Source of the DNA: Acanthaster planci
Lineage: Eukaryota > Echinodermata > Asteroidea > Valvatida > Acanthasteridae
Direction: 5' to 3'
DNA length: 64,000 nt
Assembly: GCF_001949145.1 (NCBI RefSeq)
Contig: NW_019091362.1
Location: 9,375,295 to 9,439,294 of the forward strand
Below the pieces are notes generated by a model that did no database searches, was not told the DNA's origin, and saw only the letters and a program-made list of their open reading frames with translations. This document shows, piece after piece, positions 50,401-63,910 of this stretch. Each line of letters opens with the position of its first letter. Position 1 is the stretch's first letter. The position numbers and the translations under genes were made by a program.

Positions 50401-52385
50401 GTTGTCCCTTGTTTAATTTAGCAGCCTTTCCCATATAAACATAGGGCCTGTGTTTTTACGTGACATTCGAACCAGCCTTAAAACTCACAATTGTTCGTAA
50501 CAATAGGTTGGGCAGTCCCCCTTCAGACTAAGAATGCAGTATTTCCAGACCTTTAAGGCGTAAACTTATCGATCACTTTTTTTTGTCAGTGAACGTGATC
50601 ATCTTTGCGGAGAACTTGGCACAACTGGATGCACTGTTGGGACAAAAAAAGAAGTTTTTTTTTTCATTCAGAACATGGTCTCCTTGCAGCCACAGTAGCA
50701 TGCTTACTGTGTGAATACTTCAGATAGCTCAGACATAGGTACCTGCATGGCGCGGAGCATGCAGATATACTTTTCGACAGAATGTGCACAATGTGCATTT
50801 TCATATGGCTGCCGGGCACACAATGGCGATGGAGTTCGAGTGTCCGTTTGCTATAACTCTCTAACCAGTCGCTGTTTGCAATTTGCACATACCAGATGGA
50901 AACCAGAATCTGAACTGCGCATGTATTTCACACGGTGTAGCCTGGCCTTGCAATTTGTGTTTAGCTTGTCCAATTCCGTGACCTGGAGCTATTTTACTGA
51001 TGCTGCAGAGACAGTGTACATGACACACATGCCGTCAGTAAGAAGAATGCACTGCATTGAATGTGGACAGCGTGAAATTCAATGCAAAATCCAGGAGATG
51101 GGATTTGTTAACTGTGCCTGAGACGAGGCAATGTGCTGCGCACGGACGTATATAAAAAACCTGGACTTGCAATGCCTTGTATGAAAAATAAAGCCAACCA
51201 GCGGCCATTTTACGGAGCCGGATACAAAAGCGTGGGCTGGCTCCCTTCTATTGACGTCAGGAAGAACAAAGGCGGGCACTGCCAGGAAAGTTTTGTATTC
51301 GGCTCAGTAAAATGGCCACGAGTGGATTCAATGACTCTATAAGCTGATTAAGGGCATTGCGAGTCCAGATTTTATTATACACGTCCGTGGTGCTGCAGTA
51401 CAACTGCATAGTTTCTGTAAAGAAATTAGCACCTATAAGCTCAGTAGGTTGTTATGCGAGATTAATTTCAGACAGTGGTGGCCCAATACCAATGGAGATG
51501 AAATGGTGTTTTATGATAAATGGAGTGAAACCCCTTAATGAGCTCAGGAAAATGACATTGGAAAAGCTAAATCTTTGAAATGATGAGCTGGAGTTTATAT
51601 GGAACTTTGCATAAACAAACACCAACACAGATTCCATTGGATGAAATTCTCAACACTGATTGGTCCAAACTGAGAAACGTTGTGATTGCATGATTTCTTT
51701 TGATGTTGCTGGATCTGTGCCCAAGTGCGGTGAGTGTTGACCATAACTGCATGACTTTTGCTGCTGCAACCGGAAAAATGAATCATGCGTGTCAGCAGTG
51801 AGCCTTCAGAAGACACGCTGCAACATTATATCGGATGACTCAATGCCAGTGAAAGCTAATTTAAATTCTTTGTCATATCATGGTACGCTGAGTGCTTTCT
51901 TCATTGGAGGAGCCTTATTTGCTCACGAATCAGCGAAATCATCATGATGCAATCTGTGGTATATCAACTGCTTAGAGTTGGGGAAAAAGGAAAATCAACT
52001 GTATAGCTAAGAGTGTCAAAAGAGGAGTACTGGGAAATCCTATCCACTTTGTTTCCAACAAATGAATCAGAGTCAGTTGATCAGAGAGCCACTTTTTTTT
52101 TATTTTTCAGTTATGGTCTTTTTGTTTTGATCAGGCTTGATTCATTCTCCATATGAATGCTAGAGTTTAGTGATGACTTCCTATCACCACGACAACGTAA
52201 TTTTGCCTAGCAACCTGCGGCCACATCATGTGTCCTCTGACAGGCCCAAAAGCTGGCACTGAATACGATCTATTCCAAGAAGGAAAAAAGCAAGTGAAAT
52301 TCACTGCAACGATTGCTCTCTCCGGCCAAACTCTCACCTCTGCTGCAAATAAAGGAAAGCACTACTGCTCGGCTAGCTAACGTTA
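47447..52385. other. ACTR6 3' region and intergenic space before the DEPDC7-like gene
   Basis: The first kilobase is probably the ACTR6 3' UTR (AATAAA at 48505-48510 and 48522-48527). A MITE lies at 49217-49457. On the minus strand an AATAAA at 52099-52104 is 282 bases past the DEPDC7-like stop codon. No other gene is recognisable; the longest open frame (136 codons near 50711) resembles nothing. Confidence 0.5.
49217..49457. repeat. MITE copy 2 (GGGTAATTCCAGAAATTAGG family)
   Basis: A 241-bp element whose start GGGGAATTCCAGAAATTAGG and end CCTAATTTCTGGAATTACCC form near-perfect inverted repeats of about 22 bp. It aligns with 10495-10737. Non-coding; flanking duplications are not clear. Confidence 0.85.
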
Positions 52386-55300
52386 CTACAGCATATCGGC
52401 AAAGTTCTTATCGTACACTGCCGGGTGGTGCTTCTTCAGGTCCTGCAGGTGCTGTTTCTTGTCCCTGAGGGGTATTTTGACGTCGTCGATGACGGCGTTG
52501 GTCAAGTCACGCAGGGCGGCGTCCGTGCCTGCCGTGCGCTGCTGGTGGTACTGCTGAGGAGTTACTCGGACACAGGAAGACTCTGAGGAGTAGGTTAAAA
52601 AGGTATGCGCTGATCAAAGGAATGGGAGATTTTGAGATGCATAGTGGTGGCAAACCAACCAATCTAACGTCACTGGCCTGCTATAGTTTGCATCACACCT
52701 GAGCTAACGTGCACATGCTGAAAATGACACAAACAACTCAGTGGTCAGGTGGCCTGGTATATTTGTCCCCATTGAGGACCTAAAAAATCTCTCACTGTGC
52801 CAAATGTCAAACCATTCAATATAAACCCCAGCAACGGCGAATACCTTTGTTGCAGTTCATTCCAATAGCTCGTAGTTTGAGACTTCTCGGGCTGTGATTG
52901 ACTTTGGATTGACCCAACTACAGCACATGTAATATGCATCAGGGTCTGCCTTTGGGTATGTTCAGTAGAGCAATGCATATGCCAGTTTTGGCACACCCTG
53001 TATACTTTTTGGGTTGATAGTGTGCATGATACAAACGACTGTGCTATTAAACACAGCTTAACCAAGGTAGGAACTCAAGCAGGGGTGTGAGTGGCCACTT
53101 GCTGAAAACAGCTAGCATACTTTTGTGCAGACCAGGTGTACAAAAAAGCTAGAATTCCGGGTCAACAAACTAAGGCCAAACAAAAAATTAGTTGTGTTTC
53201 CTATTACACTGAAAAATCAATCAGGGTGGTTGGTTGGGTAAAATATTGTTTTTTTACTCTAAATTTTTATATCCCAAAAACTTAGGGTCGGATGATGGTC
53301 TGTATTTGGAGTGGGGCACATATATTTGTAACAGGCACTAAGTCAGTGTCAGCCTCATACTGTACATGTGCATGTCAATATTACATATCAGCACTGTGAT
53401 TGAGTAGTAAAGCAGCTGGTTATTGAAATACAAAACCACAAGAGCTGTCCATCTCATGCAAAAAAAAAAAATATATTACAATGTACAGGACGGTGTACAC
53501 AAAATTAGGCTTGGGGCAAGGCACCGTAAGTTTTTATATTTTATTGATTTGTCGAATAAAAAGATATAGGTTCTGCATGATTGTCTAGGTTGGGTCGGGT
53601 AACCGGAAACACAGCTATTTATTTGTTTGGCCCAAACAAAAAAAGCTGAAATCAGCTAAAACGCTGAATTCTCACACCCCTGCTTAAGGTTAAAGGGGCA
53701 CTGCTAGTATTGCCTTCAGGTTATTGTGACGATCTGGGGTTCCAAGGCAATGTCTTCATTTGTAGGGCATCAAAACAACCAACCATAATCCACAGGGTGT
53801 CAATCCATAAGTTTGGTATTTGCTACTATGATGTGTGTATTCTTACAAAATTCTGTAATACTGCCACGTCTCCAAGACTCAGGGTATTCTTGCAAATTGG
53901 ACACAGATTCTTTTTCTATTCCTTTGGTTTAGAGTCCTGCTCATTTGACAACTCGGGTTTTTTTTATTAGAAAGCTACATTCACAGAGATGCTTCACTGC
54001 TGTAGCAACCTTACCAAGCATGGACCCATGAACAGAAGATGTCCACACTGTGCAGGTTGTGCAAACGTTGTGCGGACTAAAGCAAGGTCCACACAAGGTT
54101 ACCCCCCCTTCTTGAAAACAGTTTTAGGGGCATTTGGGATTAGGGTTATCTGTGGCAAAAGGAAGAGGAACAGTCAAGGAAACCACCAGAAAACTCCAGC
54201 TGAAAAGGATGTTTGCAGTGTAAGAAAAGTGAGTATTTTTATCTAAATGTAGTTTACTTAACTACACAAAATGAAGGAATTACTGCACCAGATAGTAAGC
54301 AAGACTTTACTAAGTGCGGCACTCAAAGCCTAAAACCTCTTTTCTCCCATTCAATTAAAAGCTCTGCATGGTTTGATCCGACATACGCCCTGTGCAGGGT
54401 ATCTTAATCTTGGCTTTACAGGTACATACCCTGACTGACATCTCGTTGGCCGGCCTTCAGCCGGGATATTCTCCTCTCCGCCCTCTGTGCCACGAGGGGC
54501 GGCATCTCACAGACCCGATCCACGCAATCCATCATGAATGCCACCAGGTTCTTGGCTTGGATTGGGGAGACGATCCGACTCGGAATGATGGCCGGTGTGA
54601 ACGATGTGATGACTGTGACACGGTTGTCGATCTGTACCAGACAGAAGGTCACAGTTCAAAGTTCAGTGGGTCTCTTGTGTATATAGAGAAGTCGGTGTTT
54701 GGTGTTGATTTACCTAGCATGAGCCAACATCTGTAAAATTCTAAAATGCAAGTGACCTGTCACTGGAAAGTAATATTAACCAACTGAACTTAACAAAATA
54801 TTGTCTGATATTACAACAGAATTTTTTAACCGTAACTTGATCCCCAGATGAATTTATGGCTACGTGTTGGAACTTCTCCAGTTCTTAAATTATAATCACA
54901 GATATTCTTTTACTTGCTGAAAGCAAGACCATCAGCATAATTTGGAAAGAAATTATAGTGTGACAAAATTAGATTAATAAATTGCGACAATAACTTGCTC
55001 CAAGCCTTCCAATTCACAGCAGGAACGTGTCCATCACAGCCTTTAAGTCTTATGAGGCTTTCCATTGCCCTTTTAACTGTGAACTATACGGGCATACCTC
55101 ATAGCTTAGTCTGACAGCAGTTTTCGAGCTCGCCGACGCCATGAAATGAAGCAAGTTCTGCAGTTCCTCTCTCTCACCGGCCCCCAGCATCGTGAAGGCC
55201 AGCTGGGCCAACTCAATGGCTCTGGAGGTCTTCCCTCGGGCGATGGACCCCAGGACGGCCATCAGGATGTCCTGGAACTCCGTTGGCATCAACGGTCGTC

Positions 55301-58300
55301 GGCGCTCCCCAATGTGATTGGTCAGCGTCTGGAAGAGGAGGAGCTTGCGGGCGTGGACGGCAGACTGCGACTGGCTGTTGTTGGCGCTGAGGAAGCTGTC
55401 TGTGATGGTGGAGCTGTCTGGGTGTGAATGCAGGCAGGCCAGGGCTGACGATAGCCATTGATCTCTGGGAGGGGGTGGAGGCAAGTGTAGATGATGTAAG
55501 ACTCTAAAACTGCTACAACTACAGTCGTAAGTAAGCTACACAAATTTGATCCCAAAAAATTATATTAACGGGACAGTAAAGTGTACATTTGACACTCGAT
55601 ATGAGAACCAAATGGAAGAGCATCATAAATGAAAATGGAAGGCAGGGTGACCATTTCTCATTAGCAGTAGCAATCTGTCTCTACCGAGTTGTTTGTTGTC
55701 TGTTGCTGTTCCCACGCTTAGTTACACTCCCACTGGAATAACTCGGTACTGTAAAGTTCTCAGTGCAAAAGAGAATATCTTCCAGCATGGGTATATCCAC
55801 TAATTCCAACAGCCTCTGAATGGTAGACTCCTTCCAGATCTCATTCACATCTAAAAGGAAAGCCAAAACATACTGCATCAATCAATTCTGTTCTACCACT
55901 TCAACTGTCCTTAAATTCATTTCCAACTTGTCTCACAATGAGACAATACCAGCACAATGAATCCTTGGTTACTGAGATCTACTCTGAGAATGAATTTGAG
56001 TCATCCAAGAGAGCAAATATGTTAAAACAGATCTTCTTTGTGACTACCATGATTGGGTATGTTCATATAATCCCTTCAAACCCCAACTCTCTGGCTGCCT
56101 ATTAAACTACTTGCGCCAATTACCATAAAATGTAAATCTCAGTGAGTAAAAATTCAACAAAACTACACTGAGCACTCATAAGAACTCAAAACAGACAGTT
56201 TGGCACCCGTCCAACTCCTTTTTCTATCACCAATCTCGTCTTCTGTTTATTCCAGCTTCATCCACAGTTGGTAATGAGTAACTGCACATACTCTGTGACT
56301 AATGAGTAAATATGTACTCACCAAACTCTGCTTTCAGGCTGTCCAAGGAGGTCAGTGATTGGACAGATTCTAGGTCAGTATCACCCGACTGATTGCTTTT
56401 GCCACTGCTCATAGATTTGGTCTCACTTTGCTGTGACATCTCTGAGGTTATGCTGGCTGTCTCAATGTCCTTATTTCTATGTAAAGAGAGGGTAGAAACA
56501 CGTCAATAGAATGTGTTGGAGATGGCCAGGAAATTTATTGACTCACATAAGAAATCATAAGAAATTTCTATGGGCTTGTAATATGTAAAACTACGATATG
56601 CCCTGCCTGAATGAAACCATGGATGGAAATACTATTAATAACATTCTGCTTATAACAAGGAAACTTTTAGATCCTAATCTTTCGTTAATCATTGTTTTCA
56701 TTCCTAATAATACAAGGTTCCTGTTACAACAAGATAATTTGTGAAGTCCGAAGGACCTCTTATTACAGAGATTCAACTGTACAGAAGTGAACACGAGTGA
56801 CCTTGGTTCGGCCCGTTTCCCCAGACGGAAACTGCCCAAGCTTCGTCGGCTCTTCTTGTGCTCCGGTTGGGACAGGGACTCCTGGGAGCCTACACTGCCA
56901 CTTCTGCATTGTCAGGAATAAGGACCACGCAGAAAACTGTCATCAGACAGGTAGATAGCAAGGGGAAAGTCTGGATGCAAATTTTAGTTTAACCACTGGT
57001 TAATACAGTCACGCTCGTAAAAAACCCAGCTGAACTATCCTGTAAAATCTCATCACCACTCACATTGAGCCATTGGCTTCAACTCTTGTGACACTCAAGG
57101 GCCAATGAGACATCCTACACAGTTGCTTTCATGTGAATGGTTTCGTCTGTTCCAAACTGTCGCCTAATAGAACAAATCGTCCTTCGTTTGGGAGACGCTG
57201 GTTGACCAAAGTTGTCACTCAAACTCTCCCAGGGATTTCAAGCCAAACAAAATTCGAAACGGAATGTTGGAGATTACAGCAACCTAGGTAACCTGTTTTT
57301 ACCTATCCAAACAACCCTCTGGTTGGCAAGTGTTGTGCACTCAGCTCTGTGGAACTTTTGAGCTTACAGTACCAAGGCACAATGGACAGCCTTTAGCAGC
57401 CATCCTAACTCACTTGGATTCCAGTTTGTGCTTGCCCAGTCGAAAGCTTGCCCTCCTCTTGTCCCCGGATTGAGGGATACTCTCACAAGACCCACTAATA
57501 TTGTAACTGCAAAAACCAACGACAAGGTAAAACAGCAAACTTGATTACAGTTTTTCTCTTGATATGAGCATTTTTAATGCAACATTCTGCTTATATCAAA
57601 GACATTTTTTGATCCTGAGACTTTTTACTCTTCGTTCTCCATTCCCGGTAATAATGAGGAAATTTGCAAAGTCCTAAGGACCTTACCGTGAAGGTGCTCG
57701 ACTGTATATTTACATTGACTAGGCTGCTCCTCTGTCATGTTGGTGTATCAACTTAGAGGGGGGCAAACGGATTTGTTCACTGATTATTTCTCTCCTTTCA
57801 GTTCCAGGGCCTGGTGCTCTGAATCAGAACAAGGCACCAAGAGACAAGAATGCCATTCCCCGCTTGACTATAAACAAGACAGACAACAGAGGTCTCAGAA
57901 GCCTCTCTTGTCCTGGTCTTGGCCTTGGTAGCTCAGTTGAAATGCTCCTAAAAGGCACGTGAATTTGCTTGATACAAGTGTCCTTTGAACCCTACCAGTG
58001 GCCTTGCCTCTTCCAACCCAAACTTTATGGCACAGACTTTTAAAGCATTTACTATCCAGAGTTGTTTCCATCATACCTACGATGAAGGAAGCCCTCCTTA
58101 TTTTCCTTCAAAGGACTTTCCACCAAATACTTTTGTAACCTGACAGAGCAATTTGTTAATTTTAATGAAAATCAATGAAAATATCACAAAAAACGTAAAT
58201 ATTTCTTCCTCTGTATTCTCTCGTCATTCAGATTTCTTTGTCTGAAATTGTGACACAAAATCCAGCAAACCTGTTCTCTGTCTTGAGTCGTCCTAAGCCG

Positions 58301-61300
58301 AAACTGTTCCGTTTGCGTTTCTTCTTTTCAGCTGGCGTGTCTAGGTGGTTCCCTTCATCCACCCTGGGAAGTATGTCAAAAGGCAGAGTAGTGACAACAT
58401 CAGCCACTCCACACCAAATGACACGTACATGTAAATATGCAGGGATTTCCTGAGTCGTAACACGGAGGGATGTTTTAACTCATTCGGGTGAAGTCTGTGT
58501 GCAGATTCCCTCCAAGATTCCCATTGGGTTTGTGTGCAAACAAGGGGCTCAAACTGGTACATGGAGGCTGAGCTTGTGTGGAATCCTCAAGTGGACATGT
58601 GCCGTGGCAGAGCATTGCAGCAAATATCGCTCTGCAACACTGTCTCAGCGTTTGACAGAGCGGTAGGAAATGTTGCACAAACCCTGAACAAATGACCACC
58701 AAGGGTCACCATTTTAAAATCTGACTTGATAAAGGACTGGGATTGCAGTATCTTGTCAAGTTTTAATTAAAAAGCCAGCATTTCTATATAACACACACAA
58801 CATACTGCACCTTGGACAAGTTCACTGTGGAATTACACATTGGCCATTGTTTAAAACTACAACACAAAATCAACAATCTGTTTGAGTGGTACTGATTTCA
58901 CTTTTCTCGACTGCAATTAAGTTGAAACATGAAGAGAGAAAAGAGATGAAAACATTAAGATTATATTCTCTTATAGCACCTGCTGATCAAACATGTCCAT
59001 CTTTATGCATTTCAAAACTGGAAGCAGTATTTACGACAATCTGTGGCCCACCTTGACAATGCTTCTGCTTTTAGCTTCCCAAACCCAAAGCTGGATCTCT
59101 TCTTCTTCTTGCGGTCAAAGAGGATGGCGAAACTGGACGTACCATCGTTCTCATCGCATCTGAAATATTTTACCATCGGACAATATAAAGACAAGCAGTT
59201 TAAAACGCACTGAAATGAATTGTATTTGATTTTTCTCAGGCGGAGTTGGCCCTGCCAAGACATCAGCTCTTACCGGTTTTCATTCCTGGACTTGCCAGCC
59301 CCAAAGCTGTGCCGTAGTTTCTTCTTCCTGTCAAAGTGTGGACAACTTTGCCCGTCATCCTCAGCCGATCTGTACATTAACAACAGCACACCAATTAGCA
59401 AATTACGCAGACAATTTAGCACTGTTGATGGGGAAATCTGGAATAAAAGAAGACTCCATTTTTACCTTTTCTCTGCACGGTATCTGGCTGTGTCTGACAG
59501 ACGTTGGCTACTCCTGTGGCTTTTGTTTGTATCTTTGACAAACCTGTCCGCAGACAAATCAAAGCAATTCATATAAATATCCTGTACACAAACTTCCCGG
59601 ACAATGTGATCAATACGCAATAAAATGACTTGTTTTTATTTTTGCAAACTGCATTATGATCTGTGAGTAATCATTACTCTGCGTGTACTTGCTGTTTTTT
59701 CTCTGCAAAATGGGACTAAAGAATGTCAAGCAGCTTGCATACAAAATCATTCAGAAGAGCAAAATGTTTTGAATAAACAGAAACTAAAGGTTACCAGTAA
59801 AAATCTAATGACATAGTCCCGGAGAGTTTTTGAGGTACATGTACATTGGCTCCTCAACACTGTTTGATGTGGATACCGAAAACGAGTTTACCAACATCAA
59901 ATGCAAAAGCAAGACAAATTAAGCTTATTTCATTTTTCTTCCGTCATGTCCGTAACTCCAATAAACCTCCTCTCCACATTCTGACCCTGTGTCCAACTCT
60001 CTCACAGAATCATAAACACAGACACCAATGCAGCGAGTATTCGGATGTATTTGTGGAGGAGAACATGACAGAGAGAATGGGGGGATTACCTGTAAAAGTG
60101 AGTGCTGTTATCTTGGAAGGCTGGTTTAGTATTTAGGGGTGGCTGGGATGTTGCCAGCACATCTTCAATTATACTCTGCTCCAGCAGCAACTGCAAGAAA
60201 CAAGAAAACAAAAACCTGGGTTAGAGTAAGTAGATAGTAGAGGACATCCCAAATAGCATTGTTAAATTCTACAGAGGTTATTTGTTATGTGTCCTTAGAA
60301 GGCAATGGTTTTGTATCACTGGGATAGGCTCGAGCAAACTAAATTGTAGCTAAATTGAAATTACAAAAACAGCCTCTGAGACACCACAGAGACACCAGCA
60401 ACTCGTAACCTCTATTTTCAAGTTAAAGTTTTCATTTGAGGTTTTCTGTCCTAACCAGATGGAAATTTCGATGTCAGGTACACCTGTACATGTAAGTTAG
60501 TTTTTATTACTTGTTAAAATCTACATGTAAGCTGGTCAGCTTAAAAAGTGACTTCTTCTTATATGTTTGTACCCTAAAAGCAATCTCTTTTGAAAATTCA
60601 CAACTGTTTCTTCTAATTTGGTCTTTAAACTGATGTTACATGTAATTTCCCTCAACCCCGACCCTTGAGGTTAGTGAAATTTAAATAGAATTTTGCTGGA
60701 ATTGGGCAGTACCTGACACAATTTGATGGCATTTTCCCTGGAGATATCCCTTTCGAAGCCGCTCTGCTGCAAGTAGGGAAGTAGGACGTCCACAGCCTCG
60801 GCGCCGGCAAAGCATCCCTCCAATCGCTTGGTCTTGGTCTTGTGGGGCTTGATGCTGACATTGTCCTGCAGGTGTTTGATGATGCTGTTCCAGCGCTGCG
60901 TGGCTCGGAATGGGCCGTTCATTGCACCTGCAAAAGAGTTTTAAATTTCATGTGTTTGAAGTGAAGGAAAGGATTTTGCATCTGGCCAACATGATTCTCA
61001 ACTTCATAATCGCCAACAAGTTTTAGAAATCAACTACAAAACCACTTTCCCTCGGAGAATGTCAGTTTTTCCCAAGATGAATGGACTTGTCTTCAATGAA
61101 AATTAATGGTACAGCTGTATTTCCAAACTTCAAGATGTCATAAGCATAAGGCTGGAGTAACTTTAGCTTAGCCAACGCTGGTACTATATTTATGTATACA
61201 TGAAGAAAACCACTATAACCTGACTCCCCAGTATCAAATTGACGACAGTCATAATCATGACGATCATCATTTATGATAGCGAGTACTCAGCTAATATTCA

Positions 61301-62628
61301 CCAAGTTTCAAACTCACTGCAGGCTCGGCAGTTATGGAACTCTTCAATTAACATGATCTATTGGCATACATGCATGACAGGTACAATAGTTACTGATGCT
61401 GGGCGCTATCGCTCAATCTTTATGCAATCTGTCAATCTTATTGCATGATTCGCTGGTAATGGTATTTTTTTTCTCTTTTGGTCAACTGTCATTACATGTA
61501 GTCATAAAAGTTCTTATTCGTAGTTGTAGGCAGTCATAGAGTCCTACTTTACTCCTTACAGGAAACAGTTCCATACACGGACACCACATGGTGGCCCTGT
61601 GCACAAACCTAAGAGACTTATCTGAAAAAAGTGTTTTCTAGTCTAAGTAACTTGGACTCTACGAATCGCCTTTTTAAACATTTGGCATGGTCATGATTGT
61701 CAGGCGGGTGATAGGTCTATCGCCCGACCATGCAAAATGTTTCAAATAGTGATTTGTAGATTCTGATGGTTGTTATCAATTAGGACATTTTAGGGGAAAA
61801 TTAGTGTTGCCCGTATATGGAACTCTTTTTCTCATCATGCTCATGACATACCTCCATGCTCAGACATGTCAGACTTGGCCTACGTACATGTATGTAAACA
61901 TTGAAAACTACATGTAGGTCTATGCACAAATAGTGCTGATCAACCAATTGCGCCCAACATGGGGCCTGTTTGTTCATGTTGTTTCACACAGATCTGGATC
62001 GCGATCAGAGATCCTTACGCTGGTTCACACCACCCATTACAGCATAGATGATCAGGCATGTTAAGCAACTTGGTGTCTGTAAACCAACGACGGATTACGG
62101 ATCATGATTTAGATTTGTCATGTTTGTGTAGGCCCCTAAACATGCTAAACCTGGTGAGACAAACAAGACCACTGTCATGACTGTTGGTAATAATAATAAT
62201 ATAACTAATAATTTAGACTAGCAAGACTAGGCCTATGTACAATTATCAAACTTAATACACCAGTTCCCATTGATTTTTATATAAATTTCACTATGCATGT
62301 GTGATTTTGATGTAGGCCTAGGCCTACTTGGGATTTCATTTGTCGCCGACATGAAATAACTCCTCTCTCACAAGATAGACCATGAAGACGGCAAATTAAA
62401 CTCAACAACATAAACCATGTCCATGATTATTTTTAATTTCGCAGGCTAAGGTTTACCCACACAAACAGACACACACAATACCATACATACTGGCTTTGAA
62501 GTATATGCAACCAACGCTTTAAAACATTCATACAATCCAAAAAGATTACCAGATTCATCGCCTAATTCTGATTTTGGTAGCAAATTGTGTGCCTCTCGCA
62601 GGGGGTTTATCTTCAACAAAGTCGCCAT
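52386..62628 (-). CDS. DEPDC7-like DEP-domain protein, 14 coding exons with a repeated basic exon cassette
   Basis: Exons: 62628-62550, 60927-60713, 60190-60090, 59543-59466, 59369-59274, 59159-59052, 58363-58271, 57506-57414, 56903-56802, 56476-56322, 55850-55685, 55464-55098, 54631-54430, 52582-52386. Phases agree and give 683 aa; human DEPDC7 is 511 aa. Exon 2 encodes a DEP domain (WNSIIKHLQDNV, GAEAVDVLLPYL), a fold that binds membranes or receptors. The C-terminal half matches the DEPDC7 layout: IWKESTIQRLLELVDIPML, WLSSALACL, a helical block, and the end HHPAVYDKNFADML. Between them, exons 4-9 (78-108 bp) all begin and end in the same phase; exons 5-9 each encode a basic motif such as KKRSSFGFGKLK or KRNSFGLGRLK. 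Two donors in this block are weak (GTTTGC after exon 7, GTCACT after exon 9). In mammals DEPDC7 has been linked to CARMA-dependent NF-kB signalling. Orthology within the DEPDC7 family is likely but not proven. Confidence 0.8.
61561..61834. repeat. Palindromic MITE, diverged copy
   Basis: The left end GGAAACAGTTCCATACACGG and the inverse of the right end (GAAAAAGAGTTCCATATACG) match. It shares GGCC...TGTGCACAAACCTA with the inverted sequence of the copy at 63660-63910. It lies in the first intron of the DEPDC7-like gene. Confidence 0.55.
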
Positions 62629-63120
62629 TTTGAAATTGAATTTGCCTCTCTGTACATATTGGCTTGCTACATTTTCTAAAATAGGTGGTTGAACTTAACC
62701 TGGAAAAAATTTCTTGGTGATATTTGACATTTGAAGGAAAAAAGTCATAAAATAAAACTTAAAATTCCTGTTGAATAAAAAAATGTTTGAAAATTGTTTG
62801 TGTTCCACACTGATAATAAATATTAAACGTTTTTATAGTTAGCGTTACCTTTTTACAAGTGGAATCTGCCTTGTATGTTTGTATTTGCACAAAAGAGGGC
62901 GCAGTTCAAAGCCTCCCGCGCGCTTCGGCCGCGCTGCTAACCGGCCACGCCGCGCCCAGCCAAGGCTCTACGCTACCACCATAGAGTTGGATATTATCCA
63001 ACTCTATGGCTACCACCCAATGTCTATCACGTACCAGTAGTACAGTACCACCAGCCCACCCGTACCCGGTACCCATGCCCGGCGCCCACAACGCGCAATA
63101 CAAGATACTTGCTCTGTTGG
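62629..63120 (-). promoter_or_regulatory. Upstream region of the DEPDC7-like gene, GC-rich block at 62900-63100
   Basis: The region just upstream of the start codon is A/T-rich, then 62900-63100 becomes GC- and CpG-rich (GCGCGCTTCGGCCGCGCTGC), unlike the rest of the window. That suggests a CpG-type promoter or first non-coding exon. A perfect 31-bp palindrome lies at 62979-63009. Confidence 0.35.
62979..63009. repeat. Perfect 31-bp palindrome between 9-bp direct repeats
   Basis: A 15-base arm CCATAGAGTTGGATA, one central T, and its exact complement. GCTACCACC stands at 62972-62980 and again at 63009-63017, so the palindrome is framed by direct repeats, as a tiny insertion would be. Confidence 0.85.
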
Positions 63121-63659
63121 CTCATGCTTGACTGAAGCTAAATGGTAAGCGTCGCCAATTTGTGAATTATCTTTTAAGTCTAACTTAAGATTAATAGCTA
63201 AGTCTGCTCCTAGTGTGCCCTTATAGATATTTACTTGTCGTTATGGTTGTAAATTATAATTAAAAAGTTAAGTTTGAAAGTTCACCGTAAGTTAGCTTGA
63301 CCTTGGGCCTGGCGTTACAAACTCTCAGCATGCTCTCAGCAACTTCTTCGGTATGCGTGTTGCGTATTCAAACTGCAGCGACCTAACGTTACAATGACAG
63401 AGTTGTGCTGGCATTAGTAGCAGTGGTGTAGACGTGTTGTTCGGTAATTTTCGCAAAGCATCTTTGCTGTCATGGCTCATGGTTGTCAGGTTTTCAAGAT
63501 TTGTTCTATATTGAATTAGAGTAGGCCTTCTTATTCAAATTCACAACTTCAACTGTGTTTGAAACATTCCCATACATGTATGTAAGTGGTGGTATTTTGG
63601 GAGATACATGTAAATCTAAAAAAATGGGTGAAAACATTCTGCAAATATTTCTCTCCAGA

Positions 63660-63910
63660 GGCTGCATTATTATCATCATTATTGGAAAGAGTTCGATATA
63701 CAGACAACACTAAGTTTCCCTTAAAATATTGTAACAGCCACCAGAAAGTGATATCCTAAGAAGTGAAATTTAGCTAAGAAAATTCAGACATGTCAGAAGC
63801 AGTCACTTTGAAAACACTCAAGATTTTTTCAGACATACCTCATAGGTTTGTGCACAGGGCCATCAAGTGTTGTCTGTATACAGAACTCTTTCCTTATTAT
63901 TTTTGCAGCC
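63660..63910. repeat. Palindromic MITE
   Basis: The left arm GGCTGCATTATTATCATCAT...GGAAAGAGTTCGATATACAG and the right arm read backwards (GGCTGCAAAAATAATAAGGAAAGAGTT...) match over about 50 bp, ending in CAGACAACACT on both. Non-coding, upstream of the DEPDC7-like gene. Confidence 0.75.

Noticed and set aside
50711-51121. 136-codon open frame between ACTR6 and the DEPDC7-like gene
   Set aside because: The composition is not protein-like, there is no recognisable domain and no splice-consistent neighbours.
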